A stretch of DNA of 64,000 nucleotides, taken from contig OX465595.1 in assembly GCA_950022295.1 (NCBI GenBank), positions 426,306,270-426,370,269 of the forward strand, read 5' to 3'. Made by a program: the position numbers and the translations under genes. The notes under the pieces are model-generated. The model was not told the DNA's origin. It saw nothing but the letters and a program-made list of their open reading frames with translations, and did not search any database. How positions within the stretch are numbered: position 1 is the stretch's first letter; each line of letters opens with the position of its first letter. The stretch comes from Bromus sterilis (taxonomy: Eukaryota > Streptophyta > Magnoliopsida > Poales > Poaceae). Below are positions 10,599-20,240 of the stretch, one piece after another.

Positions 10599-11022
10599 CT
10601 GCAGAAAGAAATCTTGATAATAGTATACTACCTTTATCAAAATAATATGCAGAAAAACAGATTTTTTTGTATGGGCAGTTTATGTGCAAGATCCAAAGGG
10701 CATCAGCTATAAGGAAGGTGGATCGTCTTTGCCTTTCTCATACCTGACCAGTATGTTAATATGAAGAAAAAATAAGGATAATGACTCTGGATCTTACTTG
10801 TAATAGTCCAAAGAAAAACTATGTGGAAATTCGTGTAAACTAACTGCCCGTCAAGGAATCGACTGCAAAAATGAATCTAAAGTACTCCAGCAGATAGTAG
10901 AAACATCATTTCTCTTAATAAAAGTACAGATAGGAATAACAGGGTTACCATCGCATTTTGGAAATCACCCAACAGAAGCACCAAGAAGTACTTCTTTTCA
11001 TCATCCAAATGCTTGTAGTATT

Positions 11023-11560
11023 TGATAGAGGCGAAGGTGTCCCGATGTTTCGATGAGATGGTGGAGATCGATTATGGTGGAGACGACTTTCACGATCCGA
11101 CTACGAACGTGCGAAGACGTTGCGCCTTAGCGATCGCTAAACCAACTCCGAGAGGTTATTGATCCCGCGGATGCACGATCAACCTGACCACGAAGGTCTA
11201 ATTCCTGCAAGCAATCGAAGAACAAGCAAGAAATAAGAATTGCAATCTGGATAATGCGAATATAAGATGAATGATTACGAAAGTTGGGGTTCCAATGCGG
11301 TCTTGGCCTGGTCGGATGACACAAACGAATAGCTCGAAGTTGCGGCTATGGCTAACTTAAACCTAATTAAAACTCAAGTCTAAACGACGCCCTAAGGGTT
11401 GTATATACGGGGGAACAGAGGGGATTTTCGTGACCCCTTGGAGGTGGGGTCCGAGAACAACCCTAACTCGGTTTCCCCACACATACGGACTCTAAAAACA
11501 ACCTATAATGTGGTATTTCGAAATTACATGGGCCCAGCCCAATATTAAGGTGACGCAGCA
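11023..11560 (-). repeat. LTR of the exon-2 insertion (about 538 bp)
   Basis: On the minus strand it runs from TGCTGCGTCACC at 11560 to CGCCTCTATCA at 11023. It contains CCCCGTATATAC (about 11400-11411) as a likely TATA region and text that I recall from a Triticeae gypsy LTR family ending CACCTTCGCCTCTATCA. The left end is fixed by the TSD. The right boundary depends on family memory and a preceding purine-rich block. Confidence 0.55.
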
Positions 11561-11780
11561 CCTATAATTGCCCTTGGACGAAAATAATGAAGTGTCATCT
11601 CGCGTATTTCGTCCAAGACTTCATGCGCGCCTTATGGTGGCTTCAAAGTGCGATAATCACCACTGGAAGCTCCATTGTCCTTTCCCGCGCGCGCACCTTC
11701 TTCTCCATGCTTGATCCCGCTCCAATGACCATCCTTCTTGTCCATGCTAGGTCCTTCATTCATAAGCAAAAAAAAAGTAT

Positions 11781-11937
11781 CTATTTAGGCAGCATCATAT
11801 GTTCATGAACAATAGAAGGATTCGCAAGAAACGAAAGTACCTGATAATTTAGTTGACGTGCGCGTGCTCTAGTAACTGGTCCAATATGTGTAGTTGGTGA
11901 GGATATGGGTGGAACATTAGTAGGGATGTCCTCATCA
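11781..11937 (-). pseudogene. C-terminal fragment of a gypsy polyprotein
   Basis: Within the insertion the minus frame encodes PVTRARARQLNYQVLSFL and HEHMMLPK before a TAG. The TRARAxQLNYQV motif marks the extreme C terminus of the pol polyprotein of certain grass gypsy elements. The related text continues out of frame after the stop (about 11780-11710), so this copy has a nonsense change and an indel. It carries no enzyme domain. Confidence 0.6.
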
Positions 11938-12044
11938 GTATTGTTCATCCCGCAAGCTGCAGCTTCTAGAAGATGTGTCCATCCTTTTAGCAACCCCTCT
12001 GCAGTGCAAAATCAATTTATAGTGATAGGTGGTAAGGGGACATA

Positions 12045-13228
12045 GCTTATTAGTTCCGGACCGCGTCCCCCGCGTCGCCTCCCTCTGGCGGCTCGGGGGA
12101 AACCTAGCCGCCGCCCGAGCGGCTTCCCTCCGACGCCCTCCCCGCTTCGCCGCCATCGGAGGACCGGCCGGTGAAGCCGCTCCTGGCCCCAGGAAGGTGG
12201 CGGCGGGGCAGATCTGGCCGCTCGTTCCCCCTTCCCCCCTCCCTGGCGCTCCCTCCTCCCCACCGCTCGCAGCCTCGGGACCGGATTCTCCTCTCTTCAT
12301 GTGATTTGTGCGGGGCGGCCTCTCCTAGTACCAGATCCAGATCGAGGCGCGGGGCTATGGCCTCTTGGCAGCACGGGGCGGCTCCAACGGCGAAGTTCTT
12401 CGTGCAGCGGCGCCCCCCTCTCCCCCTACTAGATCCGGCCTTCGAGGTGTCAGGCACCATGGGGGTGCAGGCAGTTGGTGGTGAGGTGGTGCGGTCCTAG
12501 GGTTTCAAATCGCGCCAGGAATCCGATCTGCCGGACGTAGATCCTCTTTGATCTGGCTGAAGTGACGGGTTCCGGAAGGCTCCGCCGGTGATTTTCCCTG
12601 GGCATATGCCTGGAGATTGCTGGATCGGATGAGATTTGGTCGCAACGCAAAAAGTGGCGTGAAGCTCTGCTCTGTTGCCATCATGGGAAAATCCATGGTG
12701 AAGTCAGAGGTGAGAATGTCATGAAGGCTGAGATTGGAGGACTTGCAATGGTGATTGGAGTCTTTGCGTCGATGAGGAACTGACTCGGAGTTTCAGGAAT
12801 CGTGGCAGCAGTATGGTAGCGGGGGCGACAGCACATGTGAAGTTCAAAGTCCCACCTTTCTGGATGAAAATCCAAGGTCTGGCCTTAATTGGTTGTGCCT
12901 CGCAATGGTCTTGTTGAAGACATTGTTTCGAGAGCGGGGACTATCTTCAGGGTGAAAACCCAAGGTCTGGCCTTAATTGGTTGTGCCTGGCACAGATTCC
13001 TTCTTGAAGGCGGTGCTTTTGAAGAATTGGACATCAGGTGTTGGCTTGGTGGTGGTTGTGTTACTGCTGCAAGGATTGTAACTCTGTAGCGGGACTTTTC
13101 TTTTTATTTCTTTTTTTTTTGTTTTGGTTGGCTGAGTGCATCTGTACTGACTCTTGGGCAGTGCGTAGTTGCAGAGGCCGGGTGTAATTGGTATAATTTC
13201 GATATTGATATATTCTCCTTTTCCAAAA
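12045..13228 (+). mobile_element. LINE-like retroposon, 1184 bp, in the B3 leader intron
   Basis: The flanks at 12027-12044 and 13229-13246 match over 18 bases with two mismatches, which suggests an old target duplication. The element has a GC-rich 5' half (12050-12500) and ends at 13228 in TTCCAAAAA, preceded by GTGTAATTGGTATAATTTCG and CGATATTGATATATT, a 3' end style I know from Triticeae LINEs. An internal duplication of about 90 bp repeats CAAGGTCTGGCCTTAATTGG near 12872 and 12961. It encodes no reverse transcriptase. Confidence 0.7.
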
Positions 13229-13246
13229 AGGTGGTACGAGGACATA

Positions 13247-13766
13247 AAGTCATGAACAATAAGAAGACATGTACTTGACCTGATTTCGTGTACTCAATGT
13301 GAATTTGGAAGTTTGATTCTATCATTGTTCAAAAACAATAACCGAAGACCACAAGCTATATATTAACCAACTCCTAGCTTTACAAGAACACCCCTTGTTG
13401 AAGATAAAAGATTGCAAACATGCCTGAGGGGAATGTCGTCCTCTCCCGACTTGCAAAAATTATGGCTTGCCTTGAGCCTATCTTACCACCTAATCTTAAT
13501 CACCGTGACTATGGAGTCATTGTAACTGAAGCCGGGAACTAAATCGGAACAAGCCACCTCGGAATAGGATGATTAGATTTTATCAAGCCCCAAGGAATCA
13601 TCCAAGTTATTTAGCACTAGTAGAGGAACAGAAGAGGGTTTTCAGACAGAATCACCCCCGCCCCCAAACCCATGGACAACTAAATCGACAGAAGCAAGCC
13701 CCGGATTGGAGAGATTTTCTGGGACTGGGAATACGATGGTAAGATTATTATCTGGTGGTTCTTACC
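13247..13766 (-). other. Probable B3 leader intron, upstream part
   Basis: No ORF of interest. The stretch lies between the donor after 13767 and the LINE-like insertion. A short minus-strand block at 13262-13330 weakly resembles the end of B3 exon 3 but contains a stop. Confidence 0.4.
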
Positions 13767-13860
13767 TTGGTTATCCAGCCACCTTCGTTCTCCTTCTCGC
13801 TCCCTTCAGCTGCCCTCTGCTACTCTGCCCAGTTCCTCAAGACCTCTCAGCATTTCTTGA
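13767..13860 (-). promoter_or_regulatory. Candidate 5'-UTR exon of the B3 gene
   Basis: On the minus strand a purine-rich, non-coding block ends GATAACCAAG at 13767 and is followed by a consensus donor GTAAGA. It would splice to the acceptor before 11998, placing both 5' flanks of the gene around the LINE-like insertion. The upstream limit is not visible. A palindromic G-box (CACGTG) at 13917-13922 lies just upstream as a possible promoter element. Confidence 0.4.
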
Positions 13861-13915
13861 AAGTAAGTAAATAGTCCCAGCATTTGTTGTTTCCCTGTCT
13901 CCACAACAACCGAGG

Positions 13916-14052
13916 CCACGTGAACTGATTTTTCTTTGAATTAATGCATTGTGTCTTGGCTCCATCTTTCAGGATATGGTAGATAGGAGGAGCACGTGTA
14001 CTTCACGCTCAGAAGTGCAGATGAAGGCTGAGCTCTATTTTATTTTCAGAAA
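13916..14052. repeat. Direct repeat, copy 1, B3 upstream region
   Basis: This stretch and 14556-14688 share long blocks in the same order (TTTGAATTAATRCATTGT, TTGGCTC, AGGATATGGTAGA, GAGCTCTATTTTATTTT). The two copies are about 640 bp apart and clearly diverged. Confidence 0.75.
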
Positions 14053-14307
14053 ACACTCCATAATTAATTTTAAAAAATACTTTGCACGTAAGGATATATT
14101 AATGTATACACATTTCAAAATTCATGAACAGATTTGTTCATATGTGATATACACAAAAATATAAATACATATATTAAAATGGTTTTTTTCTTGTATTTGG
14201 ACCAAATACTTATTTTTTGTAGCGTATAAACAAGAGCATTACTTGATAAAACATTAAAGAACATGTATGTATATTTACAGAAAAAATATTAATAAATTAA
14301 ATATATA

Positions 14308-14401
14308 CTCCCACCGATTCATAATAAGTGTCGCTTATCTAGTATAAAGTTTGTACTAGCTTGGTACAAAATGAACGACACTTATTATGGATCGGAGAAA
14401 A
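14308..14401. mobile_element. Short Stowaway-type MITE, 94 bp
   Basis: It is flanked by TA (14306-14307 and 14402-14403). The ends are inverted over about 26 bases (CTCCCACCGATTCATAATAA against the complement of the right end), so the element is nearly one hairpin. It is the same size and family as 63894-63987. Confidence 0.85.
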
Positions 14402-14555
14402 TAGTTTTTTTTTCAGCGGCTTGCTAAGGACCGTCCTCCATAACGCATCCCCCTACTTCATGTGGCCTCTTATGACACCATATAATTATAGTATTGTAAT
14501 CGGTGTTAATTAAAAATAGCGAAGGTACCTACTCAGAATAATAGAGAAGGTATAG

Positions 14556-14688
14556 TCACGTAAGTTGATTTTTATTTGAATTAATACATTGTCTCTTGGC
14601 TCGATCTCTTAGGATATGGTAGAGAGGAGCACATACGCCACGTCGAAAAGTGCACAAGGAGTTCGAGCTCTATTTTATTTTTAGAATT
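14556..14688. repeat. Direct repeat, copy 2, B3 upstream region
   Basis: Diverged partner of 13916-14052, with the same block order. The Stowaway at 14308 lies between the copies. Confidence 0.75.
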
Positions 14689-15300
14689 TTTTTTTTCACA
14701 ATTAGATTTTAGTTCGGGACCTCGGCAGCGAACCCATGGAATAAAGCAGCGCCCAGGGATGATCCGTTTTTATCCTTTTGCTCGAGGGACTTGCTCGCGT
14801 GGTTTGTTTACGGAAATGATTGCGGGATTTGTCTACCTCGTGGTTAGGAGGTTATAAATTCCTAGCTGGCGAGATCAATATCAGCGGTTTTCACTAACTC
14901 TCATCTTCGTTGTACTCTGTGGTGGGACATATCTAAGTCTTTATTTGCATCTTCATGGATGATCTTGATAGTTTGGATCGTAGGCTTCATATTTTTTTTC
15001 TAATACGTTTCTCAATATATCTCATAGCTTGTCCTGCAGACCCTTTAACAAGGAGACGATCTATGACTGTGTGATAAGATGTTCACTCTCAACCCGACGC
15101 ATAAAAGCGGTTACATCCTCAGCCTCGAGTCTAATGTAACCATGTAGTAGGAGGAGGCTTAAACATGTGCATGTGATGAAAGTATGATCAAAGAAATAGA
15201 AAGATTATTAATATATGATCAAAGCTACAGGAGTAGTGGACATCTTAGCAAAGTTGATTTTGTAGCATGCCTCATGCAACCATTGTGCAGGGCTCTAGAG
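14689..15300. other. Intergenic, nothing recognised
   Basis: No supported ORF or terminal repeat. The last bases (GTACC, 15301-15305) are the left target duplication of the 43-kb nest. Confidence 0.4.
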
Positions 15301-15305
15301 GTACC

Positions 15306-16973
15306 CGATACGTCCAAAACGTATCTATAATTTCTGCTTGCTCCATGCCTCTTTTGTGTGATATTGCTATGATATTGATGAACTTCCATACACTTTTGAT
15401 CATATTTGGACTAACCTATTAACTCAGTGCACCCCAGTGCCAGTTCCTGTTTTCTGCTTTTTTTCTATTTCAGGTTTCCCCCATATTAAAAGTGCTCCAA
15501 AAATTCGGGAAAATCCAATAAAAAATCAGCGATTAGGAAGCTTCCGGAATCACAGAGGGGGGGGGGGCAGAGGGGACCCCCCGGGGCCCCAGGCGCCCTC
15601 CCGGCGCCCCCAGGGTGGGGCCGCGCCAGGGGGCCGCCTGGACCCCTGGTGGCCCCCCTGGCTGCCCCCCTTCGCCTATTTATTCCCCGTGACGCAAAAA
15701 CCCCGAGACGGGAACCCTTATTCGCGATCTCTCCTCTGTTCCGCCGCCGCTGCGCTTCCAAGATCGGGAGCACCGGAAGACCTCTTCCCGGCACCCTGCC
15801 GGAGGGAGGAATCACCTCCGGAAGCTTCTCCACCACCATGGATGCTTCCCGGATGAACCGTGAGTAGTCCACCTTGGACCATGGGTCTATGATCAGTAGC
15901 TATGTGATGTTCTACTCCCCTCTTTGTTCTTCATGGATTAGACCTCGTGAGCTGCCCTACATGATCGAGGCACTTATGTAATATTTCTGCCGTTGCTATG
16001 CTGAGTTTGCTGGGATCCGATGGATTATGAGATTATGTTCAGATTGTGTTTGAGTAATATATTTGATTCTCCTCTTTTATATTTATGTTCTTGAGTAATT
16101 CTTGCATGTTCTCCGTTTCTGTTTATTGCTTTGGCCAAGTAGTTGGTAGTGACTCCAAGAGGGAGCGTTATGCATGATTGTGGGTTCATGCCCCCCGATG
16201 ACTAGCTTGAGTGACAGAAACATGAGTCTAGGGGATGTGTTGTTGCCACAAGGAGTAAAACAACGGTGCTTGTACTTGCGGGTGCAAGGATTGTTTACTT
16301 TACGCAAAGTTTTTTAATGCAGTTGTCTGTTGCTTTGAGTTTACACTTTGGGTGGGATTCGCAACTTAATACCAGCGAGATGTTCTGGATAGATATCTTA
16401 AGGTGGATGATTAGTAGGTAGATGCAGTTGGATTTCGGTCTACTTGTCTTGGCGTACCGCCCATGCTTTTGAGCCTCTGCCTTTCTTCATAGCATAATTA
16501 GCATTGCTTTGTGCACATAATCCCGTCAATTGCCCAGCTGTGATTTGTTTACCTCGCATGGCTATTTTATCGTCTTTTGGGAGAGAGACATCACTAGTGA
16601 ACATCATAGGACCCCGGTCCATATTTCCAATACTGTTTACATCCTCTATCAATTTACTGCTTTATTATTTTTTCGTTGCTATCACTATCATTATTATCCC
16701 GTGCGTTTTATCCTTTGTAAACAACAAGGCAGGAGGGATTGATAACCTCTCTGTACCTGTTGGGAGCAAAGCTATCTGTTGTGTGTGCAGGTCCAGGAGA
16801 AGCAAGTGATTTTCAACGGCGCATCACTTGCCTAACCACCTACCTGTCGTTATCGGAGTCCTACTGGAGACAAACCTTGGTATCTTCACCGAGGGAAATT
16901 TGTTGATGTCTACATCTCAACCTTCCACTTTGGGTAACCAACGAGGGGCGAGAAGTAAACTCTCGTGACATCA
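15306..16973 (+). repeat. E1 5' LTR (1668 bp)
   Basis: It begins CGATACGTCC (TG changed to CG) and ends CTCGTGACATCA. A GC-rich hairpin block (about 15551-15660) is followed by a TATA-like TATTTATT at 15677-15684, marking the promoter. ORFs read here (for example 15437-15856) are LTR shadows. The partner is 42746-44000 plus 57975-58389. Confidence 0.85.
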
Positions 16974-16983
16974 AAGCAATTTC

Positions 16984-17000
16984 CGGCGTCGTTGCCGGGA
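16984..17000 (+). other. E1 primer-binding site
   Basis: CGGCGTCGTTGCCGGGA, just after the LTR, is a slightly mutated form of the TGGCGCCGTTGCCGGGGA site of Athila-type elements, which pairs with a tRNA-Asp 3' end. Confidence 0.7.
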
Positions 17001-17154
17001 ACTCCGCTCTTCAAGATAGGGGAGTTGCACACTATCTTTTATCTTTGCTTTTTAGTCTTGTTTGTTTACCTTTCAGTTTTTGCTTTAGTGTCCTTTATCA
17101 AAAATCAAAAAAATAGTTATCTTGCCTTTAGTTATCCTTTCTGTTTAGTCAAGC

Positions 17155-17527
17155 ATGTTAGGATTTGGTGCTTTGAGGGAGTCGGAGGTCCTAGATTTCC
17201 ATCAAAGTATGGAGAAAATATGAAGAAGGCTTGGGACAGAATTTCTGATGCACATAAGAGAATTATGCCTTGGATACCTAAAAAAATTGTGCTTAGAAAT
17301 TTTTACCATGGTCTTTTTAGATGGTGCAAACACTCTTTGGATATTATAGCCGAAGGGGATTTCTTAGCTTGTGATGAAGCTAGGGCTCTTAAAATTATAC
17401 ATGGTCTATCTAGTTACTTTGTTTATGATCATAGTTTTGATACTGTTATAGATAGACTTGCTACTATTGAAAAGAGATTGGATGCCCTAGACTTGAGAAA
17501 AGTAAAGAAACCCAGCCAAACAAGAAA
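17155..17527 (+). pseudogene. E1 gag-like remnant
   Basis: By comparison with E3 gag (46258), the start is ATG at 17155 (MLGFGALRESEVLDF). The frame is lost near 17220 and resumes as KKAWDRISDAHKRIMPWIP, then IVLRNFYHGL and EGDFLACDEARALKIIHGL, ending with a Lys-rich coiled segment (IEKRLDALDLRKVKK). The LRNFY and AW-x-RI-x-D blocks are those of Athila-type gag. It is too short and broken to act. Confidence 0.6.
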
Positions 17528-17986
17528 GATGTTTATGAGATAGATGGTGACTGGGAACCTTTTGTTAGAATTAGCATCTCTAATCAAGACTTCCTTGCCT
17601 TCTGTGACATAGGATCCATGGTTTCTACTATGCCAAAAGTTGTTTATGATTCTTTAAAATTTAACATGGACAAATTATCATCCTATCATGAACATGCTAA
17701 TAGAGATATTTCTGAGATCCAGGGAAAGATAAAAGATGTACCAGTGACATTCCTTAAAGGGATTGCAATGGTTGATTTCTTCGTCATGAAGCCAAACCAA
17801 GGAAACATAGTGCTTGGGAGGGACTTCCTCCGGGCCGTAAAGGGCTTTATTGATATAGGTAAGGGACAAATACGCCTACGCGGGAAAGCAAAAGGTATAT
17901 ACCCCTTTCCTAAAATAAACAAGGATGAACTTTTTGAGGAACCATTTGAATCGATTTACAACTCCGATTATTATGATTATCTTTGA
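17528..17986 (+). pseudogene. E1 retropepsin-like protease domain
   Basis: The frame DVYEIDGDWEPF runs into FCDIGSMVSTMPKVVYDSL, the D-x-G active-site motif of retroviral aspartic proteases in its gypsy form (usually DLGASV), and continues through IVLGRDFLRAVKGFIDIGKG (compare ILGRPFL-x-T-x-GA-x-ID). It stops at 17984-17986. No RT follows, so the element kept gag and protease only. It is offset by a frame from the gag remnant. Confidence 0.6.
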
Positions 17987-18704
17987 TTACTCCTATTTGC
18001 ATTAAGCCTAGCTAATGGCTTTAAAGAAGCGCTTTCGGGAGGCAGCCCGCAACGAATTTAGGATTACATTTTTGTTTTTCTTCTGTTTTTAGTGGTCTTG
18101 ATGATTGTTACTACTGTAGCAACATCATTGTATCTTTACTTTTCAAGCTTTTTGCCATTTATAGCCTCATATGACAAGGGAAGTGAAAGTTGTGACATGC
18201 TGTCCAGAAAACATATTCTGTCCTCTTGACTAGAAAAATCATGGGAAAATCCCAGTTCATCCTTTTGAGCTGAATTTTTTACACAGCGTGCTCTATACAA
18301 TTACGGAACTTTCATATGTTCTGAGTTTTTTTATTTGAGTTGCAGAAGTATCCCTAAAAATTCTTCTCTACCTGCTGGTCTGTTTTTCACAGATTCTGTC
18401 CTGTTTTGCCGTTCCTTCGTTTTGCAAACCTTAAGCTTGCTTTTTCTTTGCAAAAATCTTTTGGCATTCTTGAGAAACAGTAGCTCTTCAAGAATATCTT
18501 TATTTCCAGTAGAGAAAAAATTATTTTATTATGGGTACTAACCTCGCTAATCAGATTATGATGAGTTATGTATGAAGGGAGTTTTCAAGTGTGCGAGGGA
18601 AGATGACGAAAGAAGATTCAGGAGTGTCAAGCGCTCAAGCTTGGGGATGCCCCCATGCATCCCCAATAAATATTCAAGGAGACTCAAGCGTCTAAGCTTG
18701 GGGA
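17987..18704 (+). other. E1 internal non-coding, left of E2
   Basis: Non-coding internal DNA that is closely matched by E3 DNA at 52070-52760. It carries two AAGCTTGGGGATGCC blocks (about 18640 and 18695), each resembling the polypurine tract. TGCCC at 18705-18709 is the E2 target duplication. Confidence 0.6.
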
Positions 18705-18709
18705 TGCCC

Positions 18710-20226
18710 TGATGACCCTCAACGTACAGGGATCTATTGCAGTGTTTTCGATAAGTAAGAGTGTCGAACCCAACGAGGAGCAGAAGGTAGTAGCAAGTGA
18801 CTTTGGTAAGGAGATAACTTCAAGCACTGAAAGATAACTTTTTAGGGGTTTTTTGGTATAAGCGACGGGATAGTAAAAACGAGCAAAGTAAAAGATACTG
18901 GATAGTAAAGAGTGGCCCAATCCTTTCTTAGCAAAGGAGAGGCTTAGCAACTGAACTTATAAAAGCTAAAGTGTTCTTGAGGACACACGGGAGAGGTAGT
19001 CATGTGCTTTCGCCATATTCCGTATCGGTAATATGTGTTGTGTTGATAAGTGTTGAGTGGGTGGATCTATGCTAGTACACCCTCTAGACTAAGATAAGTG
19101 TACTCTTATGATTAAACACCTTGCAAGCATCCGAAAATACAAGATAGTAATTAAGGCAAAAGCCTAACCATAGCAATACGATCGGTGATCCATTGTTCCC
19201 TTGTGCAAAAGCGTGCAAACTGGGGTTTAGGTTTCTGTCACTCCGGCAACCCACCGTAGGCATTCTTTATACACAATGCATTTCCCTAGGTCCTTGATAA
19301 GGCGAAGTGTTGAGTGTTCGACTCACACAACACCACTAGGAAAATAACAATACAACTTAAATATCAACCAACACATATTACTTCAACATCATATGACTAC
19401 TAGCAACTAGACTTCTCCCATGTCCTCAAGAACTAAAGTGACTACTCACAAGACATAAAAGAGATCATGATCAGTGGGGATAAATAGATGATAAACAATC
19501 TGGACACAATAATATTTCTCCAACAAAACTCAATAGCATTCACCACAAAGTAGTAATCAACACCGATAGAGTAGAGAGGATAGATAGTACGGATTACAAC
19601 ACGAGTTGCAATTGTGAGACAAGATTGGATGGAGATGGAGATGGTGCTGATGATGGGGATGATGTTGATGATGATCTCGATGATGCCCGTGACGATGGTG
19701 ATGACGATGGCGACGATCTCCCCTTGCGGGAGGTGATCTCCCCGGCGGAATCTGCCAGCCAGAGATGGATTTTCTTCTCTGTAGGTTTCCTCCACGGAGC
19801 GGCGGGGAACTCCATAAACTCTCCCTGTTTTAGGGTTTTTGGATCACGAGGGGTAAATAGGCCAGAGGGGGGAGCCGGGAGTGGCCCCGGGGGTCCAGGC
19901 GCCCTCCCGACGCGGCCAGGGGTGGGGCCGCGCCAGGTGGCCGCCTAGGCACCCTGTGGCCCCCCTCTGGTTGCTCTTTTCCGTGTCTTCGTGATCCTTC
20001 TGGAAAACAACCTCCGTCGATTTTCAGGTAATTTGGAGGTGTTCTTTTTCAGCAACTCAGCGTCCACTTTTTACCGCTGAATCCTGCGTCTGCTGCTTCG
20101 GCACCGGAAAGTTGCAAACTGTGTAAAATAAGCCAAAACAACATAAGAATAGCATCATATCATGAAATATATCAATGAATAAGAAAGAATTACTATATAA
20201 AATAGTGATGCATTTTGGACGTATCA
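18710..20226 (-). repeat. E2 3' LTR (1517 bp)
   Basis: In minus reading it runs from TGATACGTCCAAAATGC at 20226 to ...GAGGGTCATCA at 18710. It is near-identical to 39013-40530 (scattered substitutions and one-base indels). It contains the GC-rich hairpin block at about 19880-19960. Confidence 0.9.
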
Positions 20227-20240
20227 ACTCCCCCAAGCTT
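20227..20240 (-). other. E2 polypurine tract
   Basis: On the minus strand, AAGCTTGGGGGAGT immediately precedes the 3' LTR. Confidence 0.75.

Larger units (their letters stand above)
11023..11937 (-). mobile_element. One-LTR gypsy derivative, 915 bp, with perfect 5-bp TSD
   Basis: Exact GTATT flanks both ends (11018-11022 and 11938-11942), and the host exon reads in frame when the insert is removed. Ends are TGATAGAGG and ...CCTCATCA, so the termini are TG...CA with a short inverted match. On the minus strand the order is a pol C-terminal fragment (11937-11781), an untranslated 3' region, and then one LTR (11560-11023). No 5' LTR is present, yet the duplication is perfect. Confidence 0.8.
6690..11998 (-). 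pseudogene. REM-type B3 transcription-factor gene, three B3 domains, disrupted
   Basis: Minus-strand exons can be joined with consistent GT-AG borders and phases: exon 2 11998-11938 plus 11017-10949, exon 3 10598-10282, exon 4 10197-10071, exon 5 9633-9187, exon 6 9070-9063 plus 7611-7366, exon 7 7115-6690. With insertions discounted, the ancestral frame is about 561 codons from the ATG at 11982, with three B3 DNA-binding domains joined by linkers. The order is like rice B3 genes of the Os03g06196-type cluster (from memory). REM proteins are nuclear DNA-binding factors, often reproductive. Lesions: a 915-bp element in exon 2 (11023-11937), loss of one base in exon 5 near 9594, and a LINE-like insertion in exon 6 (7612-9049). 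Length arithmetic holds: exon 5 fits phase only if one base is restored, and exon 6 (254 bp) fits only if the insertion and one duplication copy are removed. Confidence 0.85.
10949..11998 (-). pseudogene. B3 gene exon 2 with probable start codon, split by an LTR-element derivative
   Basis: After the acceptor CTGCAG (12004-11999) the exon carries ATG at 11982-11980 (MDTSSRSCSLRDEQY). It continues beyond the insertion 11023-11937 as YKHLDDEKKYFLVLLLGDFQ up to the donor at 10948. The repeated AATAC (plus strand GTATT at 11938-11942 and 11018-11022) counts once. The ATG is chosen because it opens the frame shared with the downstream module; a start in an earlier exon cannot be excluded. Confidence 0.7.

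Noticed and set aside
11023..11560. Simple solo LTR in the B3 gene
   Set aside because: The bases after 11560 do not match the left flank, while those after 11937 match GTATT exactly, so the insertion is longer than the LTR.
13262..13330. Block resembling the end of B3 exon 3, as a possible extra exon
   Set aside because: The match is short and needs a stop codon and an indel in the matching frame.
15437..15872. Overlapping plus and minus ORFs up to 139 codons in the E1 LTR, recurring at 42877-43315, 44618-45099 and 54902-55357
   Set aside because: They lie in GC-rich LTR promoter sequence, overlap in several frames and show no domain; their recurrence reflects LTR copies.
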